From: Lachnospiraceae bacterium UBA7076
GTDB lineage: Bacteria; Bacillota; Clostridia; Lachnospirales; Lachnospiraceae
NCBI GenBank assembly: GCA_002493625.1
Contig: DKZK01000005.1
Location: forward strand, 5,038 to 69,037
Length of the DNA stretch: 64,000 nucleotides
Direction of reading: 5' to 3'
Shown here piece by piece: positions 43,707 through 51,591 of this stretch (the first letter of the stretch is position 1; each line of letters starts with the position of its first letter). A program made the position numbers and the translations under genes. A model generated the notes under the pieces. The model made no database searches. It was not told the DNA's origin and was given only the letters and a program-made list of their open reading frames with translations.

Positions 43707-45014
43707 ATGGCAAATATTAAAGATACAAAAAATTGGAGCTTTGAGACAAAGCAGTTACACATAGGACAGGAGCAGCCTGATTCGGCAACAGGGGCAAGAG
43801 CGGTTCCGATATATGCAACCACATCATTTGTGTTTGATAATTCACAGCATGCGGCTGACAGGTTTGGACTTCGCGATGCGGGAAATATATACGGAAGGCT
43901 CACAAATCCTACACAGGATATATTTGAGCAGAGAATTGCAGCGCTTGAGGGCGGCGTGGCGGCGCTTGCGCTTTCCTCGGGGGCGGCGGCAATCAATTAC
44001 ACAATACTTGCTCTCGCAAAAAGCGGAGAGCATATTGTAGCGTCCAAAAACATTTACGGCGGAACCTATAATCTGCTGGCGCATACGTTGCCGTTATCCT
44101 CAGGCATTTCCACAACCTTTGTGGACCCTGAGGAGGAAAACAGCTTTGAAAATGCAATAAAGGAAAATACAAAGGCGATTTTCATTGAAACGCTGGGCAA
44201 TCCAAATTCTAATCTTATTGATATAGAAGCTGTTGCAGAGGTTGCGCATAAGCATGGAATACCGCTTGTTATCGATTCCACATTTGCAACCCCGTATGTA
44301 ATCCGCCCTATTGAATATGGCGCAGATATTGTTGTACATTCGGCAACCAAATTTATCGGCGGACACGGAACTGCTATCGGCGGAGTTATCGTGGATGCAG
44401 GAAGCTTTGACTGGAAGGCGTCAGGAAGGTATCCGTGGATTTCCGAGCCGAATCCCAGCTATCACGGAGTATCCTTTGCGGAGGCGGCAGGACCTGTGGC
44501 ATTTGTTACATACATAAGAGCGATACTGCTTCGTGATACGGGAGCAACTCTTTCACCGTTCCATGCATTTATATTCCTTCAGGGGCTGGAAACACTGTCT
44601 CTCCGGGTTGAAAGACATGTGGAAAACGCACTGAAAATAGTAGAATATTTAAATAGCCATCCACAGGTTGAGGCGGTGCATCATCCGTCGCTGCCAAGTG
44701 AGCCGAGCCACAGGCTTTATAACAAGTATCTGCCAAAGGGCGGCGGCTCAATATTCACCTTTGAGATAAAGGGAGACGGGGAGACGGCAAAAAAATTTAT
44801 TGACAATCTTGCAATATTTTCGCTTCTTGCAAATGTTGCGGATTCGAAATCCCTTGTCATACACCCTGCAAGCACCACCCACTCACAGCTTACGGAGGCG
44901 GAGCTTGCGGATCAGGGCATTAAGCCGAATACAATACGCCTTTCTATCGGAACAGAAAATGTAAACGATCTTATTGCTGCTTTGTCGGAGGCATTTGAGG
45001 CGGTTGAAAATTGA
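43707..45014 (+). CDS. metY: O-acetylhomoserine sulfhydrylase (O-acetylhomoserine aminocarboxypropyltransferase)
   Basis: 435 residues of the Cys/Met metabolism PLP family. PLP Lys in VHSATKFIGGHGTAIGGV; N-terminal TKQLHIGQEQPD and YGRLTNPTQDIFEQRIAALEGG; long C-terminal half typical for MetY. It makes homocysteine from O-acetylhomoserine and sulfide. Its partners LysR and CysK follow, giving a sulfur-assimilation operon. Start 43707 has GGAGG 8-9 nt upstream; in-frame ATGs before it are too close. Confidence 0.9.
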   Translation: MANIKDTKNWSFETKQLHIGQEQPDSATGARAVPIYATTSFVFDNSQHAADRFGLRDAGNIYGRLTNPTQDIFEQRIAALEGGVAALALSSGAAAINYTILALAKSGEHIVASKNIYGGTYNLLAHTLPLSSGISTTFVDPEEENSFENAIKENTKAIFIETLGNPNSNLIDIEAVAEVAHKHGIPLVIDSTFATPYVIRPIEYGADIVVHSATKFIGGHGTAIGGVIVDAGSFDWKASGRYPWISEPNPSYHGVSFAEAAGPVAFVTYIRAILLRDTGATLSPFHAFIFLQGLETLSLRVERHVENALKIVEYLNSHPQVEAVHHPSLPSEPSHRLYNKYLPKGGGSIFTFEIKGDGETAKKFIDNLAIFSLLANVADSKSLVIHPASTTHSQLTEAELADQGIKPNTIRLSIGTENVNDLIAALSEAFEAVEN

Positions 45015-45033
45015 AGCTTTCTATGAAAGCTTC
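45013..45033 (+). terminator. Palindromic hairpin at the metY stop codon
   Basis: GAAGCTTTC-TAT-GAAAGCTTC, a perfect 9-bp stem that starts at the stop codon; its TATGAAA centre resembles the 27-bp palindrome family. No T-run. Confidence 0.4.
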
Positions 45034-45100
45034 GAGGAGGACGGTTTGTCTTGCGAATTTTGAAAAAGGCTTCGGCTATGCTTAAAATGGAGGGGAATAT

Positions 45101-46009
45101 ATGACTTTGACACAGTTGGAATATGCTGTAAAAATTGCAGAAAAAAAGTCCATGAATAAGGCAGCGGCAGAATTGTTTGTGTCCCAGCCTGCGCTTTCGG
45201 GCGCAATAAAGGAGTTGGAAAATGAAATAAAAACAGAGCTGTTTATAAGGACCAACAAGGGAATTGTCATTACAACCGAGGGGGAGCAGTTTCTCAGCTA
45301 TGCAAGACAGATGGTGGAGCTGAATAATCTGATTCGGGAGCGGTACGATGAAGAAAAATCCTCCAAAAAGAAGTTCAGCGTATCCATGCAGCATTATTCC
45401 TTTGCCGTTGAAGCATTTATGGAGCTTGCAAATACATTTGCCCTTGATGAGTACGAGCTTGCAGTTCATGAGACGAAAACCTATGAGGTTATTGACAATG
45501 TGAAAAATTACCGGAGCGAGCTTGGAGTTTTATTCATAAATGAATTTAATGAGCGGGTTATGAAGAAAATATTTTCAGATAATGACCTTGAGTTTATTCC
45601 GCTTTTTGAATGCGGCATATCCGTTTATCTTTCGGGAAAGCATCCGCTGGCAAATGAGAAAAAAATAAAATTTGAGGAGCTTTCGGACTATCCGTGTCTT
45701 TCCTTTGAGCAGGGGGACAAAAATTCCTTTTACTTTGCCGAGGAGGTGCTTTCCACGCTGGATTACAAGCAGATCATAAAGGCGGACGACAGGGCGACCA
45801 TGTTAAATCTCATGGTGGGGCTTAACGGATATACCCTTTGCTCGGGTATTATATGTGAGGATTTAAACGGAGGAAAATATAAGTCCGTGCCCCTTGACAC
45901 GGAGGACAAAATGACAATAGGATATATTAAACGCAAATATATGCCCCTGAGTATTTTGGGGCAGAGCTATGTGGATATACTGAGCAGATACGGAAAAAAT
46001 ACAAAATAA
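45101..46009 (+). CDS. LysR-family regulator (probable sulfur-metabolism regulator)
   Basis: 302 residues. N-terminal HTH: MTLTQLEYAVKIAEKKSMNKAAAELFVSQPALSGAIKELE; C-terminal periplasmic-binding-like ligand domain. The position between metY and cysK suggests a CysB/CmbR-like role sensing O-acetylserine, inferred from context. Confidence 0.9.
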   Translation: MTLTQLEYAVKIAEKKSMNKAAAELFVSQPALSGAIKELENEIKTELFIRTNKGIVITTEGEQFLSYARQMVELNNLIRERYDEEKSSKKKFSVSMQHYSFAVEAFMELANTFALDEYELAVHETKTYEVIDNVKNYRSELGVLFINEFNERVMKKIFSDNDLEFIPLFECGISVYLSGKHPLANEKKIKFEELSDYPCLSFEQGDKNSFYFAEEVLSTLDYKQIIKADDRATMLNLMVGLNGYTLCSGIICEDLNGGKYKSVPLDTEDKMTIGYIKRKYMPLSILGQSYVDILSRYGKNTK

Positions 46010-46033
46010 TATACTTTGAAGGGAGTGTAAATT

Positions 46034-46966
46034 ATGTCAGAAATAAAAGAAAGCGCATTAGAATTAATAGGGGAAACACCATTGGTTAAAATCGACAGGT
46101 ACAGTAAAAGAGCGGGGGCTTCCGGGGCGAATATTATCGCAAAGCTTGAGTATCTGAATCCCGCAGGCTCTGTAAAGGACAGAGTTGCCCTTGCCATGAT
46201 TGAGGAGGCGGAAAAAAGCGGTAAGCTGAAGGAAGGAGCAACGATTATAGAGCCTACAAGCGGAAATACGGGAATTGGTCTTGCGGCTGTGGCGGCAGTA
46301 AAGGGCTACCGGGCAATCCTGACGCTGCCTGATACCATGAGCGTTGAGAGAAGAAATCTTCTTAAAGCATATGGCGCTGAGCTTGTGCTTACAGAGGGAG
46401 CTAAGGGAATGAAGGGTGCCATTGCAAAAGCGGAGGAGCTTGAAAAGGAAATTGACGGCGCCGTGATTTTAGGTCAGTTTGTAAATCCTGCCAACCCTGC
46501 AAAGCATAAGGCGACAACAGGACCTGAAATCTGGAGACAGACAGACGGAAAGGTAGATATATTTGTGGCGGGCGTTGGAACGGGCGGAACAATAACCGGA
46601 GTGGGAGAATATCTGAAGGAAAAAAATCCGGATGTGAAAATTGTTGCCGTGGAGCCTTCCTCAAGTCCCGTTTTATCAAAGGGAACAGCAGGCGCGCACA
46701 AAATACAGGGAATCGGCGCAGGCTTTGTGCCTGACATTCTCAATCAGAAGGTGTATGATGAGGTAATTACAATAGAAAATGAGGACGCATTTGCCGAAGG
46801 AAAGGCATTTGCGCAGGCAGAAGGAATTTTGGTCGGCATTTCATCGGGTGCTGCCCTTAAGGCAGCGGCAATACTTGCAAAAAGACCTGAAAATGCAGGC
46901 AAAAATATAGTTGTGCTGCTTCCTGATTCAGGTGACAGATATCTCTCCACGCCAATGTTTTCGTAA
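46034..46966 (+). CDS. cysK: Cysteine synthase A (O-acetylserine sulfhydrylase)
   Basis: 310 residues. PLP Lys in NPAGSVKDRVALAMI, the substrate loop EPTSGNTGIGLA, the phosphate loop GVGTGGTITGVGEYLK and C-terminal GISSGAALKAA. Makes cysteine from O-acetylserine and sulfide. 24 nt after the LysR gene with GGGAG. Confidence 0.94.
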   Translation: MSEIKESALELIGETPLVKIDRYSKRAGASGANIIAKLEYLNPAGSVKDRVALAMIEEAEKSGKLKEGATIIEPTSGNTGIGLAAVAAVKGYRAILTLPDTMSVERRNLLKAYGAELVLTEGAKGMKGAIAKAEELEKEIDGAVILGQFVNPANPAKHKATTGPEIWRQTDGKVDIFVAGVGTGGTITGVGEYLKEKNPDVKIVAVEPSSSPVLSKGTAGAHKIQGIGAGFVPDILNQKVYDEVITIENEDAFAEGKAFAQAEGILVGISSGAALKAAAILAKRPENAGKNIVVLLPDSGDRYLSTPMFS

Positions 46967-47068
46967 TTTTTCATAATTTGTGCCTGTTATAGCTGAAATG
47001 TAATTATGATTTATCTTATGATTTGACATAAATAGTGATATGTAAAATTATTTTAAACACATCTAATT

Positions 47069-47122
47069 AAAACTGACATTATCAAAATATCTTAAATTGG
47101 ATATTTTGATAATGTCAGTTTT
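47069..47122 (+). terminator. Perfect 23-bp inverted repeat after cysK
   Basis: 47069-47091 and 47100-47122 are exact reverse complements (AAAACTGACATT...AATGTCAGTTTT) around an 8-nt loop. The stem is AT-rich, with a short T-run at its end; works in either direction. Confidence 0.7.
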
Positions 47123-47136
47123 GCATTATACTGTTC

Positions 47137-47374
47137 AAGACAATTGTGAAACTCCTTTTTTCGGCAACGTCCATTGTTCAATATAGATAAGTCAACGTAT
47201 AGCACGCTTCCGCTGCTTGTCGCACGTAGCGGTCTATATCGTTATTTTGCGTAGCAAAATGATGATCAAAAAGCGAAGCTTTTTTAAGTACCGACGGCTC
47301 CAAAGCACTATGATTATGATATGGTCTATGTTTCACAACCGGATTTCGAAAAAATGGAGTTTCACAAATGCCTT
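47137..47374. repeat. 238-bp element with 19-bp terminal inverted repeats (family F, long form)
   Basis: Left end AAGACAATTGTGAAACTCC (47137-47155) and right end GGAGTTTCACAAATGCCTT (47356-47374) are inverted copies with few mismatches. Between them are small hairpins such as TTTTGCGTAGCAAAA and AAAAAGCGAAGCTTTTTT and no coding frame. Shorter relatives are at 49903-49980 and 31421-31475. The whole 46967-47407 gap is this element plus the preceding hairpin. Confidence 0.75.
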
Positions 47375-47407
47375 ACCACTACTTTATAACACGAGGAGAA
47401 AACGAAA

Positions 47408-48283
47408 ATGGAAGAAAAACGATATGAGCTTAACAAAAATCTGGCGCAAATGCTCAAGGGCGGAGTGATAATGGATGTAACAACACCGGAGCAGGCGCGT
47501 ATTGCGGAGGAGGCAGGCGCATGCGCAGTCATGGCGCTGGAGAGAATACCTGCGGATATACGTGCGGCAGGTGGCGTTTCAAGGATGAGCGATCCTAAAA
47601 TGATTAAAGGCATACAGGAGGCGGTTTCCATTCCCGTAATGGCAAAATGCAGAATCGGACATTTTGTGGAGGCGCAGGTGTTGGAGGCAATTGAAATTGA
47701 TTATATTGATGAAAGCGAGGTGCTTTCGCCTGCCGATGACGTATACCACATTGACAAGACAAAATTCAAGGTTCCTTTTGTGTGCGGCGCAAGGGATTTG
47801 GGAGAAGCCTTAAGGAGAATTTCCGAGGGCGCTGCCATGATTCGGACAAAGGGAGAGCCGGGAACGGGAGATATCGTTCAGGCAGTCCGTCATATGAGGG
47901 CAATGAACAAGGAAATAAGAAGAATACAAAATATTTCATGCGACGAGCTGTTTGAGGCTGCAAAGCAGCTACAGGTGCCTGTTGATTTGCTCAGATTTGT
48001 CCATGAAAACGGAACGCTGCCTGTTGTGAATTTTGCTGCGGGAGGCGTTGCAACTCCGGCGGATGCGGCGCTTATGATGCAACTTGGCGCAGAGGGAGTT
48101 TTTGTAGGCTCAGGCATATTTAAGTCGGGAAATCCGGCGAAGCGCGCGACAGCCATTGTGCAGGCGGTGACAAACTACACGGATGCAAGGCTGATTGCCG
48201 AGCTGTCAGAGGATTTGGGCGAGGCGATGGTAGGAATAAATGAGAGTGAAATAGAATTGCTTATGGCTGAGAGGGGAAAGTAA
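47408..48283 (+). CDS. pdxS: Pyridoxal 5'-phosphate synthase subunit PdxS
   Basis: 291 residues, TIM barrel: LKGGVIMDVTTPEQARIAEEAGACAVMALERIPAD, catalytic VMAKCRIGHFVEAQ, and VNFAAGGVATPADAALMMQLGAEGVFVGSGIFKSG. Condenses ribose 5-phosphate, glyceraldehyde 3-phosphate and ammonia into PLP. Immediately followed by pdxT. RBS GAGGAG. Confidence 0.95.
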   Translation: MEEKRYELNKNLAQMLKGGVIMDVTTPEQARIAEEAGACAVMALERIPADIRAAGGVSRMSDPKMIKGIQEAVSIPVMAKCRIGHFVEAQVLEAIEIDYIDESEVLSPADDVYHIDKTKFKVPFVCGARDLGEALRRISEGAAMIRTKGEPGTGDIVQAVRHMRAMNKEIRRIQNISCDELFEAAKQLQVPVDLLRFVHENGTLPVVNFAAGGVATPADAALMMQLGAEGVFVGSGIFKSGNPAKRATAIVQAVTNYTDARLIAELSEDLGEAMVGINESEIELLMAERGK

Positions 48284-48874
48284 ATGAAAATCGGAATACT
48301 TGCCCTTCAGGGAGCTTTTGCGGAGCATGGAAAAATGCTTGATAAGCTTAATGCAGAGCATTTTGAAATACGAAACAGGATGGATTTGGACAAGGGCTTT
48401 GACGGATTGATAATTCCGGGCGGCGAGAGTACGGTTATGGGAAAGCTTTTAAGGGATCTGGATATGTATGACAACCTGAAAGACAAAGTGAAAAACGGAC
48501 TTCCCGTATTTGGCACATGCGCGGGACTTCTTCTGCTTGCAGGGGAGGTCTGCGGGGAGCCTGCCCTTGGCTTTCGGACAATGGATATCATGGTAAAAAG
48601 AAATGCATACGGAAGGCAGCTTGGAAGCTTTTATGCGGAGGAAGAATTTTCGGGCATAGGCAAAATTCCAATGACCTTTATAAGAGCGCCGTATATATCC
48701 CATATATCGGAAAACGTGGAATGTCTTGCGAGGGTTGACGGAAAAATTGTAGCCGCAAGGCAGGGCAGGCAGCTTGTGACAGCCTTTCATCCGGAGCTGT
48801 CGGATGACTTAAGGGTGCATGAATACTTTTTAACTATGATGAGAGGCTATCACAATAAGGATTTGTTTTCTTAG
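48284..48874 (+). CDS. pdxT: Pyridoxal 5'-phosphate synthase glutaminase subunit PdxT
   Basis: 196 residues, class I glutaminase: IPGGESTVMGK, catalytic Cys in FGTCAGLLLLA, and His/Glu in AFHPELSDD. Supplies ammonia to PdxS. No gap to pdxS. The last seven codons (from about GYHNKDLFS) and the TAG lie in the left arm of the hairpin element at 48845-48980, so its natural C-terminus may have been replaced. Confidence 0.94.
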   Translation: MKIGILALQGAFAEHGKMLDKLNAEHFEIRNRMDLDKGFDGLIIPGGESTVMGKLLRDLDMYDNLKDKVKNGLPVFGTCAGLLLLAGEVCGEPALGFRTMDIMVKRNAYGRQLGSFYAEEEFSGIGKIPMTFIRAPYISHISENVECLARVDGKIVAARQGRQLVTAFHPELSDDLRVHEYFLTMMRGYHNKDLFS

Positions 48875-48980
48875 CAACTATGCATTTTAAACAAAGAAAA
48901 GCGAAAGTTAAGTAACACGTTGGAGCGTTCTTTGTTTAAAATGCGTAATAAGAGAGAATCAGAATCCTTATTGCGACAGC
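48845..48980. repeat. Hairpin element, family H (copy 1)
   Basis: Left end GGCTATCACAATAAGGATTT and right end GAATCCTTATTGCGACAGC are inverted; the core TGCATTTTAAACAAAGAA...TTCTTTGTTTAAAATGCG also pairs, around a loop with AGTAACACGTTGGAGCG. About 136 bp. Same element at 57945-58099 and, in the opposite core orientation, at 63891-64000. Confidence 0.9.
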
Positions 48981-49065
48981 TTCTTTTTGCTTGTGATAAT
49001 ATGTAATGCAAAAAAAATAATAATGTGATAAAATTGTTTTTAAAGTTGCTAAAAGGAGAAGCTTA

Positions 49066-49902
49066 ATGGCAGAAAAAAATGAAGCCGACAGACAATATAA
49101 TATGCTAAAGGAATATCTTACCGGACTTGAAAGTGTTGCGGTTGCATTTTCAGGCGGGGTTGATTCTGCGTTTCTTCTCAAAGTGGCAGCAGATGTGCTT
49201 GGAACCGATAAGGTTATTGCAGTTACGGCAGTTTCCTCCCTGTTTCCTGAGAGGGAGCAGAGGGAGGCGGCGGAATTTTGCATGCAATATGGTATAAAAC
49301 AGATTAAGGTCAACCATAATGAATTTGAAATAAAGGGCTTTGAAAACAATCCGCCAAACCGTTGTTATCTCTGTAAACGCCATTTGTTTGAGCAGATTAT
49401 AAACGCAGCGGAGGACCATAATATAAAGCATGTGGCTGACGGCTCCAACATGGATGACAATGGGGATTATCGTCCGGGCATGATGGCAATAAAGGAGTTG
49501 AATATTAAAAGCCCACTGCAATATGCAGGTCTTTACAAGAAGGATATAAGAGCACTTTCCAGGGAGCTTGGGCTTTCTACATGGAACAAGCCGTCTCTTG
49601 CCTGCCTTGCCTCAAGATTTGCATACGGGGAAACAATCAGCGGGGAAAAGCTCGGCATGGTTGATAAGGCGGAGCAGCTTCTTTCTGATATGAGTTTTAG
49701 CCAGCTTCGTGTGCGTATTCATGGACAGGAAAACGGACTGACTGCAAGAATTGAGATAATGCCTGAGGAATTTCCGAGGCTTATGGAGGAGGATAACCGT
49801 AAAAGAATAAATAAATATTTCAGGGAAATAGGGTTTTCTTATGTGGCGCTTGATTTGGCGGGCTACCGCATGGGAAACATGAATAATGCCATTAAAGTAT
49901 AG
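49066..49902 (+). CDS. larE: LarE-like ATP-dependent sulfur transferase
   Basis: 278 residues of the PP-loop superfamily: VAVAFSGGVDSAFLLKVA (ATP site), NRCYLCKRHLFEQI and KPSLACLASRFAYGE, where the Cys aligns with the sulfur-donor position of LarE. LarE converts a pyridinium biscarboxylate to the thio form for the nickel-pincer cofactor of lactate racemase. No larA, larB or larC is visible in this window, so the cofactor pathway must be completed elsewhere or it serves another role. Confidence 0.85.
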   Translation: MAEKNEADRQYNMLKEYLTGLESVAVAFSGGVDSAFLLKVAADVLGTDKVIAVTAVSSLFPEREQREAAEFCMQYGIKQIKVNHNEFEIKGFENNPPNRCYLCKRHLFEQIINAAEDHNIKHVADGSNMDDNGDYRPGMMAIKELNIKSPLQYAGLYKKDIRALSRELGLSTWNKPSLACLASRFAYGETISGEKLGMVDKAEQLLSDMSFSQLRVRIHGQENGLTARIEIMPEEFPRLMEEDNRKRINKYFREIGFSYVALDLAGYRMGNMNNAIKV

Positions 49903-49980
49903 GAGATTGCGAAACTTTGCTTATGATATTGTCTATATAGTACAATTATGTTTTGCAAATATGGAGTTTCGCGATTGCCT
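49903..49980. repeat. Short copy of dispersed repeat family F
   Basis: ATTGCGAAACT (49906-49916) and AGTTTCGCGAT (49965-49975) are inverted; the centre (GATATTGTCTATATAGTAC) matches 31421-31436. It fills the gap directly after the larE stop. Confidence 0.65.
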
Positions 49981-50008
49981 GTTAAAACAGCTTGGAAGGA
50001 GAGACAGA

Positions 50009-50539
50009 ATGAATTTCGAAAAACTGATGCAGAATATTATGGACGTTATTGCCGAGGAGCAGATAAAGCTTGGATACCGCAGCGAGGTAATCTATCTGTA
50101 TTATCCTCTTAAATCACTGAACAGTCTTCTCGGCACTGACAGCGACATTTATGGAATGAATATAAATTTGTCTGAATTTTCAGAATATGCAAGGGAATAT
50201 TTAGGCAAAATCGGAATTTCAAACAGAAAGGAAAGATTTTGTATTGCCATTCCGCCTGAGGGCGCAGATTATGTCCATGAGCATATGGGTGAAAATAAAT
50301 TTTTAAAAAGCTTTATTGAGGCAGTGTCAAAGCATGGCTGTACCATGGAGGATATTGAGGCTGTTTTCAGACAATATTCGGGAAAGGTGACAGTAAAGAA
50401 AATAGATGATGGGGAATTTGACTATCTCGTTTATTTTACGGACGGCAAACCAAATGATTACATGTACTGTATTAAATTTGAGGGACATCATGCCGGTTAC
50501 CACCGTTTTACGAAGGACGATTATTTGAGCTTTAATTGA
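50009..50539 (+). CDS. Conserved clostridial protein of unknown function (DUF3877-like)
   Basis: 176 residues, soluble, mixed alpha/beta: MNFEKLMQNIMDVIAEEQIKLGYRSEVIYLYYPLKSLN at the start and YCIKFEGHHAGYHRFTKDDY at the end. The family assignment is from memory of the pattern and is tentative. The ATG at 50009 has AAGGAGAG upstream. It is 13 nt before the Mrp ATPase gene. Confidence 0.7.
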   Translation: MNFEKLMQNIMDVIAEEQIKLGYRSEVIYLYYPLKSLNSLLGTDSDIYGMNINLSEFSEYAREYLGKIGISNRKERFCIAIPPEGADYVHEHMGENKFLKSFIEAVSKHGCTMEDIEAVFRQYSGKVTVKKIDDGEFDYLVYFTDGKPNDYMYCIKFEGHHAGYHRFTKDDYLSFN

Positions 50540-50552
50540 AGGAGGTTGAAAA

Positions 50553-51395
50553 ATGAGTGAGGAATGTACGCATGACTGCGGCTCCTGCGGGAAAGATTGC
50601 GCAGACAGAACGGCGCAGAGCTTTCTTGCACCGGAAAATGCAAAGTCAAGCATAAAAAAGGTAATAGCGGTTGTAAGCGGAAAGGGAGGCGTGGGTAAAT
50701 CTTTAGTTACATCGCTTCTGTCCGTGCTCTCCCAAAGGGCGGGAAATAAGACGGCAATAATAGATGCGGATATAACGGGACCCTCCATACCGAAAACCTT
50801 TAAGCTTGAGGAGGAAAATGCATATGCCAAGGAGGACAATATAATTCCGGTCGAGACGAAAACGGGCATAAAGCTTATGTCCATAAATCTTTTGCTGGAG
50901 GACGCAGGCGCGCCCGTTATATGGAGGGGGCCCATACTTGCAGGAACGGTAAAGCAGTTCTGGAGCGACGTGCTCTGGGGAGATATTGACTGCATGTTTG
51001 TGGACTGTCCGCCCGGAACAGGGGATGTACCTCTTACGGTATTTCAGTCGCTGCCAATAGACGGCATTATAGTGGTGACCTCCCCTCAGGATTTAGTGTC
51101 AATGATAGTGGGCAAGGCTGTCCGCATGGCGGAAATGATGCATATCCCTGTGCTTGGAATTGTGGAAAACATGTCGTATTTTGTATGTGATAAATGCAAT
51201 GAAAAGCATTATATATTTGGAGAGAGCAGTCTTTCAAAAACCGCAGAGGAATACGGCATTAAAAATATTGCCCAAATTCCGATAGTGCCAAAATTAAGAA
51301 AACAGGTGGATGCAGGCGATATAGAGGACTTTGAGGGTACATGGCTGGATGAAATTTACAAAGTTATTGATAATATGAAGATAAATATAAGCTGA
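50553..51395 (+). CDS. Mrp/NBP35-family Fe-S cluster carrier ATPase
   Basis: 280 residues. Cys-rich N-terminus (CTHDCGSCGKDC), deviant Walker A VVSGKGGVGKSLVTS, IDADITGPSIPKTF, CPPGTGDVPLT and the C-terminal CDKC bridging Cys pair. Mrp proteins carry or insert [4Fe-4S] clusters. The N-terminal Cys motif is a feature of the NBP35-like clostridial form. Confidence 0.9.
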   Translation: MSEECTHDCGSCGKDCADRTAQSFLAPENAKSSIKKVIAVVSGKGGVGKSLVTSLLSVLSQRAGNKTAIIDADITGPSIPKTFKLEEENAYAKEDNIIPVETKTGIKLMSINLLLEDAGAPVIWRGPILAGTVKQFWSDVLWGDIDCMFVDCPPGTGDVPLTVFQSLPIDGIIVVTSPQDLVSMIVGKAVRMAEMMHIPVLGIVENMSYFVCDKCNEKHYIFGESSLSKTAEEYGIKNIAQIPIVPKLRKQVDAGDIEDFEGTWLDEIYKVIDNMKINIS

Positions 51396-51591
51396 GAAAA
51401 TGAATTGAAAAATTTCAAATATAAGTTAAAAAATTTTTAGTATGAATTGAAAAAATATTAAGAATGAATAGAAAGACTTTTTAAAAATGCGTTGAAAGTA
51501 GTGGAAAAGAGTCGAAATTTGTGATAAAATATGTATTTGGGGTAGTATGTAAAAATATGTACAAGGTTACATTTGCATTTGGAGGCATGTT
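51396..51591. other. AT-rich spacer with imperfect repeats
   Basis: About 195 bases dominated by variants of GAATTGAAAAAA followed by AT runs. A TTGTGATAAAAT sequence at about 51518 could be an extended -10 promoter for the 946-residue gene. No gene seen. Confidence 0.45.

Noticed and set aside
46967..47407. A riboswitch or T-box between cysK and pdxS
   Set aside because: The gap is fully explained by an inverted repeat and the 238-bp repeat element, and no specifier loop or T-box sequence was seen.
49886..50008. N-terminal extension of the unknown protein at 50009
   Set aside because: It lies in the short family F repeat and larE 3' end; the ribosome site fits only the ATG at 50009.
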